A DNA stretch of 64,000 nucleotides from Niebla homalea (GCA_019925105.1 JAHGAU010000003.1:620001-684000); one strand, 5' to 3'; counted from the stretch's first letter, positions 53,188-62,591 are shown. Made by a program: numbers and translations. Notes: generated by a model not told the origin, from the letters alone.

Positions 53188-53342
53188 TATTATATATATA
53201 TATAGTATAAAAGATACGCGGGAGTATTTATAGGTGTAAAATATTCTTGTACGTAAAGGACAGATGATCCTTAGGATCCCATCTGCATTCAGGTAGAATT
53301 ATCATTCATATATTATCACACTTTTTGGTCCATATACCAACA
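53188..53342 (+). repeat. 3' LTR of gypsy C
   Basis: The inner edge tattatatatatatatagta is the fully RIP-mutated version of the intact 5' LTR start. The outer edge gtccatataccaaca is intact. Confidence 0.93.
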
Positions 53343-53347
53343 ATAAT

Positions 53348-56300
53348 TATTAATAAAAAGATATTCGATTTCCGGGACTTACTTTAAGCTTAAGTCCGTA
53401 AGGGTTTTTAAGAGACTCTTAAACAATAAAGTTAATAATTATTTAAGCTTATATAAAGTTTAAAATAGGAGGAATAAGCCTTTATTTTTATACCCTTTTA
53501 ATAATTTAATATATATAAGTTTATTTATTTTATTATTTATAAACGTATTAATGGTATCTTATTATCTTATATTTAAATTAAATATAATTATTATAAGTAT
53601 AAGTACCCTAAGAACCTTAATTATTAAGGTGGTAATAAATGTATTTTATTTAATTTTTTATAAATTACTTTTTATATAAAGCTTTGCTTTATACTTAATA
53701 AAATACCTTAAATCGTTAAATTTATATTTAAATACCCAGGTCGTAAATATTAATATTTTATCCGCTTTTTCAGTATATTCAAGTAAAACCTCTTCCTATA
53801 TATCCTTTTCTTTAAGAGCTTCAAGCTCTATTTTAATTGTTAACTTAAAACCCGTAACGTATAAATATTTTAATATATAACAATAATATTTTAGCTTAAT
53901 AAATAGGGTATTACGGTAAAGTATATTTATTTTTAATAAAGAAAAAGATAGCTTTTCGTTTTTTTTATAGAGCTTATAGGATAATAAAAAAAATAGTAAA
54001 TACTATATAATATAATAGTTTTAATCTATTTATAGTTAAAGTAAAGGTTATAGTATAATTCGCTTTTTTTATACCTCTTATAGTTTTTTTTCCTTTAATA
54101 ATATTACTTATATTGAAGTCGGATTTATTACTGTTTTTTTTTTCAACTTTAAAGTTAATAAAGTTAATAAAGCTAATAAAACTAATGGCGGATCTGGTGG
54201 TAAAGTTGGTGGTTTATTACCGTTACCGTTACCGTTATCTCCTCCGTCGTTATTCTTAGATACTGTATCGTAATTTATTAATACTAAAGTTGATAAGGAT
54301 GGATAATTTTCTTATTATTCTTTTCCTTTCCCCTTTTATATAAGGTTAACGGTATTATTTATAAATTCCTCCTTTTCTTTATTATTTAATAATAGCTTAA
54401 TAATAATATAAAACATATTTATTTTTAGGATATTAATTAAATAAAGGAACAGCTCTTTTTTAAGTTAAATTAAGTTAATCTTATTGGCTTTATAAAACTT
54501 ATTTTCTTTAAAGAAGATATCCTTTATATAAATTATTTTCTTTTAATTAAATATATATATATTATAAATATTAATATTATTATAATTAATAAGGAAATTA
54601 ATATATATTTTTATTATTAATTTCTTTTTCTTAAAAATTAATTTATTAAATAAGTAAATTTTATAGTTATATTATTTAAGGTATTAAAGGTTTAACTTTA
54701 AACCGGTGGCCTTCTTAAATAATATAACTTATAAATGTTTTTTTATTGGTATTCAATTTATAAGGAAACCGGCCGTTTATACGATTTATAGCTATAGGAA
54801 TTAAGGAAGTTTTATTTATAACCTTATAACCCTTACTTTTATAGTTAATAAACTACCTTTTTATTCTGAATGGCCGTTTTATATAACGGTATATAATATT
54901 AATAACTTAAAAATAATATTAAGTTTATTAATAAACTTATTAAATTTAAATCTTAAGGATCTCTTTCCGTTTAATTGAATAAAGGTTATATTATAATAAT
55001 ATCGTATTTTAATCGTTTTAATAATCTTCCGTAGGATATTTATTGCTTTAAATTTAAATTTATAAGTATATATTATTTAGAAATTGTATTTAAAGTAAGC
55101 GATATATAATATTTATTAATTTTAATTTATTGTTATATTTATTTATATAAGGTTATAAGTAATTTAAAAGAAAAACTTTATTAATATTTCTACTTTATAT
55201 AAGGATTTCGATATGATCCGGTAAACTTTTAATAAAATATAATTTTTATAATTATTTATATTTAAAGCTTTAATATCGTTAATAACCTTTACCCTTTTAG
55301 CTGCTTATTAAAGGTATTATATTACTTCGTTAATAACGTATATAAAGAGTTAATACCATTAACTTATAATTACTGATTTAACGATAAGTTTACCGGTTAT
55401 AAATATAACGTTAATTTACTTAATATTATCTTTAAGTATATAGTATTTATTAATCTTTTTAACCAGTATTTTTATCTGTTTATTATTATAAAAATAATAA
55501 CGTTTAATATTAAAATAAATACCCTTATTTATAAGGATAATACCGGATATAACGTTAACTATAAAGTTAAATATATACGTAACGTTATAAAGTATAATAA
55601 AGTTATCACTTTTAAGGGTATAGATATTTATTTTAATTTTACTATAAGTAGTAATTTTAAGGTTATTATTCTTAATGATAATAATATTATTCTTTTTATC
55701 TATTTCTTTAATAAACCGGTCTTTTATTGTTTTATTATAAATGTAAGAATTTAAGCTATAATTTAAAATCTATAATGATTATAATATATAAGACTTTTAT
55801 TCTATATTAAATATATTAAAGTTATTATTATTATTTTAAACCGGTATGAATAAACTATTTTATTTAAATTTAAAGTTTTTGGATTTTTAAGAACTTAATT
55901 AACTCTTTCCTTTATTTTAATATCCTTAAGTTTATTATTTATTTATCTCTTAAGTATAAAATTAAGTTTAAAGTTAATAAATCGATTAAGTCGGTTTACA
56001 CGTAAGTAATCGTATTTATTAAATTAATATTTAATATTATAAAAATATTCTTTTAACTTAGTATTTTTACTTTTAAATATAAACTTATTATTTTTCTTAA
56101 TATTATTTTAATTTTTATTAATAATAATGGTTAAGTAAAACGGAGTCGATTTCTTTATACTATTATACTGTATATAATTTTAAAATTGCTTTTTAAGATT
56201 AATAAAAGCGATTAAGAAGTTAATTAAATTATTTATAGTGAACTCGTAAAGCTATATTAATATAGAAGCCTATTTTTTAATTACGTTAATAAAATTACGG

Positions 56301-57004
56301 TATATCCGTTTCTTATTTAATACTTTAAAGATATTATTACTTTTAACTTTTATAAGTACTTAAATATACTTATTAAGTTATACTTTAATATTTTAATAAG
56401 AACCAGGTTCCATTATGATTTTATAATATTCTTTCTTTATGGTAAAAGAGTAAGCGGAATTTAAAGGTATAAGTTTAATTTTAAGAGTATATAGGTAGTT
56501 CTATAGGTAATAATCTATATCCTTAAAGTAAATAAGGTTTATTTTACTAACTATTAAGTATATATAATTATTAATTTTATTAAAAAATATATATTATTCT
56601 TTCTATTTTTATAATGTTGGCTTTTATACCTATAGATCGTATTCATAAGCTAATAATATTTTTAAGTTAATTGCTTTATCCGTTATAATAATAAGTTATA
56701 TTAATATTAATAACTTAATTAAGCTTATTAATTTTATTATAAAAGCAAGGTTAATAAGCTCCCAGACGTAATACTTAATGGTTTTACCTTTAATAACGGT
56801 AAGTTATAAGTTTTAGTCTTTTAAGGTAATAAGTTTAATTTTATATAAGCTTATCTTAATATTATAAAGGAGTAATAAGCAATAAGCTTATTATACTCTT
56901 TAATTCCTTCTTTATTTTTGATTTATATATAGTATATTAACCTTAAGGACTCGATTTAAGCCCTTTTTAAATAATTAATTAAGCCTTTAAATTAATTAAT
57001 AAAT
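53348..57004 (-). pseudogene. Copia D gag-pol, part 1: gag to RT N-terminal half
   Basis: The part nearest the LTR gives only low-complexity gag-like frames. The RT is clear at 53,350-53,720: FNLNIK..DTINAFINNKINKLIYIKLLKGY (from 'QYDAVNAFLNSEL.E.VY.ECPEG'), then LF.TLYKLK and a 'LTDL.LK.VPE' block. It is interrupted at 53,343 by gypsy C just before the active site. Integrase should lie between about 54,300 and 56,000, but I did not identify it with confidence. Confidence 0.7.
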
Positions 57005-57041
57005 AAGTGGCTATAGTGGTATACAATACCGGGCTTATAAC
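57005..57041 (-). other. Primer-binding site and extended tRNA-like sequence of copia D
   Basis: The plus strand reads aagtggctatagtggtatac…accgggcttataac. This resembles the 5' half of an initiator tRNA-Met from the A-box region (gtggc.cagtggta) to the anticodon loop, with RIP-type changes. On the minus strand it forms the primer-binding site next to the LTR. Confidence 0.65.
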
Positions 57042-57258
57042 TATTAAACGTATAAACGTATAAGAATAAATAATATATATATATATTATATATAATCTAT
57101 TTGGGAATATATTATCTATATAAAATACCTAGGTAATGTAAGATATACGGCCAGGTAATAATATCTATACGCGCTATAGTAGTGTCTTAATACCGTCGCA
57201 TGACGGCTCAGTAACACTCCATGGAACACCACCACCATGCCTGTCACCCAGGCTGACA
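57042..57258 (-). repeat. 5' LTR of copia D
   Basis: The outer half (about 57,150-57,258: cgtcgcatgacggctcagtaac … cccaggctgaca) is unmutated and GC-rich. The inner half is (ata)-rich and RIP-mutated, ending tattaaacg next to the primer-binding site. It contains a small hairpin, ccgtcgcatgacgg. Confidence 0.75.
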
Positions 57259-57263
57259 ATAAT

Positions 57264-57744
57264 AATAATTTTAAGGATTAAAAGGACGAAAAATAAGAAA
57301 AATAAGTATATAACGTAAATATAATTGCGAAATATATTAACGATAACGATAATAATAATAATAATAATAATAACGATAATTTAAAGGATATTTTATTGGT
57401 ATATATAATATTATACTTTATTTTAAGTAAAGTTAATATTTTAACTTATAACTTTCCGGATTAATAAAAGAACGGTATTTTAAGTTAATTTAAGTAGTTT
57501 AACTTTAAAACGGTATCCCTTTTTAGGTTTAAGATATATTTAATCTTAAAGTGGATTTACTTTTATTAACTTCCTTAAGTATAACCTAGGTTAATAAGCT
57601 TAAAGAATAAAACATATAAGTTGAATATTAATAAAAAATTAAAGGTAAAGAAATTTGAAATAATATTACTTAAGCTTTTCTATAGCGTTATAATAAAGCT
57701 ATATAATAAATTGGGCTTTTAATATTATAACTTTCCTAATTATC
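57264..57744 (+). pseudogene. hAT transposase E, presumed C-terminal tail
   Basis: By position this is the continuation of the hAT gene after copia D. It holds an (ataacg/ataata)n stretch at about 57,340-57,375 that would encode an N/D-rich acidic tail, then a frame rich in K and L. No family motif is visible, so the call rests on context. It is followed directly by element K. Confidence 0.4.
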
Positions 57745-57829
57745 TGTTATGGCAGTACCTACCCTGGATCACCCCCAGGGGTAGGCCCTACCCCGGAGCC
57801 CTTGCTCCAGGGTAGGTACTGCCATAACA
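57745..57829. mobile_element. Element K: 85-bp palindromic relative of J
   Basis: It is bounded by tgttatggcagtacctaccc and its exact inverse, and flanked by ttatc on both sides (57,740-57,744 and 57,830-57,834). Its inverse matches the first 64 bases of J exactly (up to gggggtgatcc). It then closes with a second inverse copy of the J start. It is unmutated by RIP. Confidence 0.85.
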
Positions 57830-58056
57830 TTATCCTTATAATTATTTTTATAATTATTAACCCGAGAACTCTTTACTTTATTTACGACGCGTTTTATTTA
57901 ATCCGCTATTAAAATCTTAATATATCCCGATTTTATCCCGTCTTATTTTAAGCTAATATAAGATAGGATAAAAGCGATTCCATCCTATCCCATCCCTATC
58001 TTATCCCTATCCCATCCCTATCTTATGGGATATATCCCGTCCCGCTTCCCGGAGTA
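57830..58056. repeat. Right subterminal and terminal repeats of hAT E
   Basis: A series of ccctatcccat/cctatcttat motifs leads into atcccgtcccgcttcccggagta, the inverse of the left TIR. The motifs nearest the end are least mutated. Confidence 0.8.
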
Positions 58057-58074
58057 AACTTAATACTTACTTTA

Positions 58075-58228
58075 TGTTACGTGCAAGCAGTAAAATAAGC
58101 ATAGCGCAAGGGCATAGGGCTATGAATGCTTGGCGCGTACCTACATAAGTAGTAATACCGTTTATAATTGTAATCCAGGCAGTTACCACTCTACCCTTAA
58201 TACCTGCACTTTGTCTTTTTCCCTGATA
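58075..58228. repeat. Left LTR of element L
   Basis: It starts tgttacgtgcaagcagtaaa and ends ccctgata, with c to t in the terminal gaca, a RIP-type change at the inner edge. Confidence 0.9.
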
Positions 58229-59079
58229 AATAATAATAATAATTAAGTTTTAATTCTATTTATATCGTTATATATAAGAGGGATTATAAATATACCCTTA
58301 CCGATTATGATTACCGATACCGGTAAATTATAATATATAAAGTACCCAGCTTTATAAACTATAATCTCCCGGCACTCTTTAATTTAACGGACCGTAACTA
58401 TACCTAACGTAATAAATCAGTAAATAATATGCTCTCCTTTTAATAACGGCTTTTTACTTTCGAAGACCTATGGATACGGTAATTAGCTATTAACCTTACC
58501 TCCGGACCTTAATATTTATAATAAGCAATAAAATCTTTATATTCGAAGGTCGATAGGGACGTAAGTTAAGTATAACGGGCAGAGAAGGATACTCCAATAC
58601 CTATATACCTCACGGTCGGCATAAAGACCTCACCACCTTATGCCTTACGGTCGGCACAAAGGCTATATAGGGAGCATATATCCCATCGTAACGGCAAGAA
58701 TTAAGTTATTACTCAGACTATAATGCATAATAATTACGGCTTCAGTTAATATAAAAGTAAAAGTACGGTATAAATAAGGGTAATAAGGACAGATAATTAC
58801 CCGGTAAAACCACGGAAATCTCGTTTCTAAACGATTCAGCTTAAATTTAATCGCTTAAATCCACGATTATTTCCCGGGTTACGGTTCCATTCGTTTTTTA
58901 TAATTCTTATTAATAAGCTTACGATACTTTATTCCTTACCAACTATACACTTAAATAACTTCATCCATATACTCGGGGCTTATTCTTAGTCACCTTTATT
59001 ACCGAGTGAGTTAATACCTATGGTGTTTTGTGGTGGATGGTCCGACGTGGGCGTCGGCTTTTTCTTTTTTGTGGGTACT

Positions 59080-59233
59080 TGTTACGTATAAGCAGTACAA
59101 TAGGCATAGCGCAAGGGCATAAGGCTATAAATGCTTAACGCGTACCTATATAAGTAGTAACACCGTTTATAGTTGCAATCCAGGCAGTTACCACTCCACC
59201 CTCAATACCTGCACTTCGTCTTTTTCCCTGACA
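59080..59233. repeat. Right LTR of element L
   Basis: It starts tgttacgtataagcagtaca (inner edge, RIP-type changes of gtgca) and ends intact with ccctgaca. Confidence 0.9.
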
Positions 59234-59238
59234 CTTTA

Positions 59239-60494
59239 ATTAATAATAATTATAAAAGATACATATATTAAACAATATTTTTACTAAAACGGATATAATT
59301 AGAACCAGTTAAGAACCTTAAAGAATCTAAAATTAAGGAGTTAAAATAAGGTTTTTTATATAGATTAAACGTATAAACTTTATTAATAAAAAGTATATAA
59401 GAATCCGGATTAAGGTAATTAATAGTAATTATCTTAGTAAATACTTTAATAAAAACGGAATTTTTTATTATTATAATAAAATTTGTCTATTAATAAATAT
59501 AATAATTAATGTTCTTAAAAATATTTACTTTTAATTATTATTTATTTATTTAAGAATAAAATGAATTATAAAGCTTATTAAATAATATTATTATGTTTTT
59601 AATTCCGTACTATAACTAAAAGATGTTTCCGTAATTATTGAATTTATAAACGCATTAAAGCTTTAAAAAATAAGAAAAACAATTTTTTTATTCATTATTA
59701 ATACCGGATTAATAATAGAAAGATTTATTTATAAATTTAATTGTTAAATGATTAAAATTTAAGGAATTTAACGTTATTTTTCTAATATATTATAAACTAT
59801 TCAAATATCGTTCTAATGTACTTATTTTAAATAAGAAGGCAAAGAATATTAATAGAACTACTTATAAACGTCTTCCTATAAAAAGTATATTGATACCGCG
59901 GTCTTTTTACCTTAGTTATTTTAAATTAAAGACCTTAATTTATATTTATTTTATTAAAATATTTTTATAAAAAACTGAATATTAAAGCTATATACTTAAC
60001 GGTTTATTATTTAAAAATAAACAGATAAAGTAAATAAATTAATTAAATTATTAAAATTAAACTTTAAATATATTATAATCAGTTATAAGACAATTCATCG
60101 GATGATATTAATATAATAGAATTTAATAATAATAATTAAGAATCGGCTTTTATAAGAATATTACCTTTTTTCTTTAATTACGGTTATTATCCTTATATAA
60201 ATTTTACTCCGGATAATACCGTTTATATTATAATAAGAAAACGACTTATAAACCGTATTATTAAGGATATTATTAATTATATATAAAAAGTACTTAGATG
60301 CGGAAGGAATAACTTAAAAATAATATGAGTATTTATAATAACCCAAATAAACCGTTATTGAAAGAATATTATTTATAAAATTAATAATTAAATTTATTCA
60401 TTTATTAGAAACATTAAGATTATTAAATTATATAAGAAATTAAATTATAAAATAATCAATCTTTATAAAATTACGAATAAAAAGGGATATTTAT
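59239..60494 (+). pseudogene. Gypsy F pol, part 2: spacer and integrase
   Basis: This continues gypsy F after hAT E (58,057-58,074 joins) and element L. The clearest block is at 60,165-60,480: ITFFFNYGYYPYINFTPDNT (from 'TPFFANYG..P'), then NNLKII and YKINN.IYSF.RNIKI, KLYKKLNYKIINLYKI (from 'RPSKKLD.K..GPYKI') and NKKGYLLL. This is the typical C-terminal integrase of chromovirus-type gypsy elements. Catalytic core residues further upstream are not clear. It is interrupted at 60,494 by a solo LTR. Confidence 0.8.
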
Positions 60495-61289
60495 TGTTAG
60501 ACTGACTCCGCTGGCGGCACGCCGGCGGGACTAGTTACTCCCCAAACCGGGACGGTATGGGACGGGATTTGATTGTGGTCTTCCTATACCGGCCGGTACG
60601 GTATAAGGGTATTTCCCGTTCCCGTACCGTCCCTATACCGCCGGTATAGGACCGGGAAATGCTAAGATCCCGGTGATAAAAATATAATCCTTAAATAACG
60701 TAATATATATTTATTTTAAGTATAAAATATATTAATTTTAATATTAAGTGAGCCGCTAAGCTTATTTAAGAGAAACATTTATTTTTACTATTGAATTTTT
60801 AAATTTTTTTTCTATTTATTTTGGTATATATTATATTAAAATTAATAAAACGGTATCTTGGCATTTCCCGGTCCCGTACCGTCCCATACCGTTTGCTACC
60901 GGTACGGGATAAGGGTACCCATTCCCTATCCCGTACCGGTCCCGTACCGGTCCCGTACCTATCCCGCGGGATTAATCCCGTACCGTTTGGGGGAGTAGGA
61001 CTAGTAAAGGTGGGTATAGAAGACGTGGCGTTACGGTCTGGATACTTGGGTACCACTTTAACAAGTAGATTGGTAATAAGATTAATTCTTAAGGAACTCA
61101 GAAAGAACTAAGGCATAAGCTTTACTTAAAGTAAAGGCAATAACTACCCCGCTTTACGCCATTTAAGCTATGGTTCATAAATGACGCATACTAAGGCTGT
61201 TACCAAGGCCCTTTGCCAAGGCCTACCTTGGTGTAGCAGTATAACGTACCACTATAACGCCGGCGCAAAGATGGGGCTAGCTGCTAACA
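60495..61289 (-). mobile_element. Solo LTR of the gypsy A family, interrupted by MITE H
   Basis: The inverted LTR has tgttag…taaca ends and a perfect 5-bp duplication tttat (60,490-60,494 and 61,290-61,294). Without MITE H and its duplication it is about 325 bases and matches the gypsy A LTR (landmarks agtcccgccggcg, tatccagaccgtaacgttac, ggccttggta, gcgccggcg). It is almost free of RIP. It arose by LTR-LTR recombination, leaving no internal sequence. Confidence 0.92.
60536..60997. mobile_element. MITE H: hAT-like element inside the solo LTR
   Basis: The terminal inverted repeat tactccccaaaccgggacggt is related to that of E and G. The 8-bp target duplication ggactagt is perfect (60,528-60,535 and 60,998-61,005). 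Subterminal repeats such as cccgtaccg/cggtacggg occur at both ends. The middle (60,670-60,850) is AT-rich. It is non-coding. The open frames over 60,799-61,111 are produced by the palindromic repeats. Confidence 0.92.
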
Positions 61290-61294
61290 TTTAT

Positions 61295-61800
61295 ATAAAC
61301 TTAAGTTACTTAAAAACTCTTATACAAAAAACGTATTTTATATTAATTTCTTAAGAATAATAATAAAGGACCTATGATTTAAATAAGAATTTATCTTAAT
61401 AAATATAATTATTATTCATAATTAAAAGGAATAAACCGTAAATAATATTTTGGATTCTCGGTTCTTAAACGGATACTTATATTATAAGGTTAACTAAGCC
61501 GGGTATAATTAAATCTTAAATAATATAATATCAATAAAAATAAAAATAAGTTTAAATATACCGTTAACGTTATCGCTGAATTTTCCCATTAATACCTATA
61601 TAAATTAAGTCTTTATAATTAATTATAAAGGCGAGGATAATTTAAACGTTAAATGATTAAGGGAAAGAATATATAACTTAATTATTTATCAAATATTATG
61701 TTAATCCTTTTAATTTTTATAATTTTACGTTTTTCTTTACTCGCTATTTATAATACTATTATCGTTTATATTCTTTAGCTTTTATAATAATTGGTATACG
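61295..61800 (+). pseudogene. Gypsy F pol, part 3: chromodomain end
   Basis: After the solo LTR the frame continues. Near 61,430-61,520 it reads NNILDSRFLNGYLYYKV(W)AGYN, which fits a chromodomain ('EVE.ILDSR...G.L.Y.VKW.GY'), followed by a 'P.L..FH' like tail. It would recognise methylated histone H3 in chromoviruses (family knowledge). It ends shortly before the polypurine tract. Confidence 0.7.
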
Positions 61801-61802
61801 TA

Positions 61803-61816
61803 GGAAACAGGGGGGG
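61803..61816 (+). other. Polypurine tract of gypsy F
   Basis: The sequence ggaaacaggggggg lies about 8 bases upstream of the tgtcaggg LTR start and is intact. It supports plus-strand orientation of F. Confidence 0.7.
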
Positions 61817-61824
61817 TAATATTA

Positions 61825-62276
61825 TGTCAGGGACTCAGTAGGGGTAAGGGTGAATATGACTGAATTTCAACTATATAGAGAAATCTATGGTACAGCATGC
61901 ATATAAGTATGCGGAGGGCATACGCTAGGCCCTATTAGGCCTAGCGCGATGACTCAGCTCTTGGCTATCAGCATCGCAGCCCTCAAACCTCAGCCATTAG
62001 ACCGTAACATATTATAAGTATACTGGCTTATAAGAGTTATTAAGTAGGCTACTAAGTGTTATACCTGGTAAATAGACTATAAGTATTATGCTAGTAATAT
62101 ATAAGCGAGTTACTCGGGTTGTTTATCCCGGTTACTACCTAGCCGTAAGGGGTAAGGTAGCTTAACGTATATTAATAAAAGGCCTTGTTAATTAATATTT
62201 ATGCTTTTACTCTTTATAGTTATTCTTTCGATCGATATATACCCTTGTAATCTCATTCCAAGCGCGGCCCTTATCA
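61825..62276 (+). repeat. Probable 3' LTR of gypsy F
   Basis: It starts tgtcagggactcag directly after the polypurine tract. The sequence is lightly mutated and contains a perfect hairpin, cgctaggcc/ggcctagcg (61,923-61,931 and 61,938-61,946). The end is uncertain. The ca at 62,275-62,276 is one candidate. The matching 5' LTR was not found in the window. Confidence 0.5.
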
Positions 62277-62377
62277 ATTAATAATTAAATTAATCTATAA
62301 CCTTATAGATTAATAAGCGGATAGTTACTTAAATTTTAAAAACTTAACTTTTTCTTAACGGCAGAAAAGATGGGAAG

Positions 62378-62515
62378 TGTCAGAAGTGCAGAAGGTAAAG
62401 ACCTCGGCTATTACCAAAAGGGGACTAGCCTACTTCCTGGACTTCTTATAGATAGGTATCGCTCAGCACCTTACATAATACTTAACTAAGCAAGTTACAC
62501 CCTATTATTTCAACA
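62378..62515 (+). repeat. Copia-type LTR (element N)
   Basis: The 138-base segment tgtcagaagtgcag…ctattatttcaaca is followed at once by a perfect initiator tRNA-Met primer-binding site, which marks it as a 5' LTR on the plus strand. The left border is inferred from the tg end. The second LTR is not in the window. It is free of RIP. Confidence 0.6.
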
Positions 62516-62556
62516 GGTTATGAGCCCGGCTTATATGCTTACCACTGCGCTCAGCA
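62516..62556 (+). other. Intact primer-binding site with extended complementarity to initiator tRNA-Met
   Basis: The 14 bases ggttatgagcccgg are complementary to the anticodon loop of initiator tRNA-Met. The following bases, including gcttaccactgcgctcag, are complementary to a tRNA D-arm/A-box type sequence (ctgagcgcagtggtaagc). The whole thus mirrors a tRNA 5' half, with a short insertion. Confidence 0.7.
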
Positions 62557-62591
62557 ATCAGCAAACCTTAATAACGACAGCTCAGATATTT

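Larger units (their letters stand above)
46248..53342 (+). mobile_element. Gypsy C (Ty3/gypsy LTR retrotransposon) inserted in copia D
   Basis: The 155-bp LTRs (46,248-46,402 and 53,188-53,342; tgtta…aaca) are flanked by a perfect 5-bp duplication ataat (46,243-46,247 and 53,343-53,347). Coding is on the plus strand and ends with integrase, which puts it in Ty3/gypsy. Element J (50,688-50,862) is nested within it. Confidence 0.93.
45235..57258 (-). mobile_element. Copia D (Ty1/copia) inserted in hAT E, apparently without a 3' LTR
   Basis: At the right a 217-bp LTR (57,042-57,258, minus orientation tgtcagcc…) is followed inward by a tRNA-Met primer-binding site. Coding runs leftwards and ends near 45,250. 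The right flank ataat (57,259-57,263) matches ataat at 45,230-45,234, immediately beyond the end of the coding region, where a left LTR should be but is not. Gypsy C (46,248-53,342) is nested in the RT. The left border is inferred. Gypsy A lies 18 bases away in the hAT sequence. Confidence 0.7.
25366..58056 (+). mobile_element. hAT transposon E (32.7 kb with nested insertions) inserted in gypsy F
   Basis: The left end tactccgggaagcgggac (25,366) and the inverse right end (to 58,056) are flanked by a perfect 8-bp duplication, aacttaat (25,358-25,365 and 58,057-58,064). Subterminal gggacgggat/ccctatcccat repeats resemble those of MITE G. A hAT-family transposase relic lies on the plus strand. 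Nested inside are gypsy A with copia B, copia D with gypsy C and J, and element K. The joined outer flanks read as continuous gypsy F RNase H to integrase, which confirms the insertion. Confidence 0.88.
58075..59233. mobile_element. Element L: TRIM-like mini LTR element in gypsy F
   Basis: Two 154-bp LTRs (58,075-58,228 and 59,080-59,233; tgttacg…tgaca) enclose 851 bases. The target duplication cttta is perfect (58,070-58,074 and 59,234-59,238). The interior has no ORF and no recognised domain. It holds a 16-bp near-repeat cacggtcggcataaag (58,611) and tacggtcggcacaaag (58,646). No clear primer-binding site (aataataata follows the left LTR) or polypurine tract is visible. Mobility would depend on another element. 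Confidence 0.88.

Noticed and set aside
60799..61111. Overlapping 85- and 96-codon frames on opposite strands
   Set aside because: They are created by the palindromic subterminal repeats of MITE H and the flanking solo LTR.
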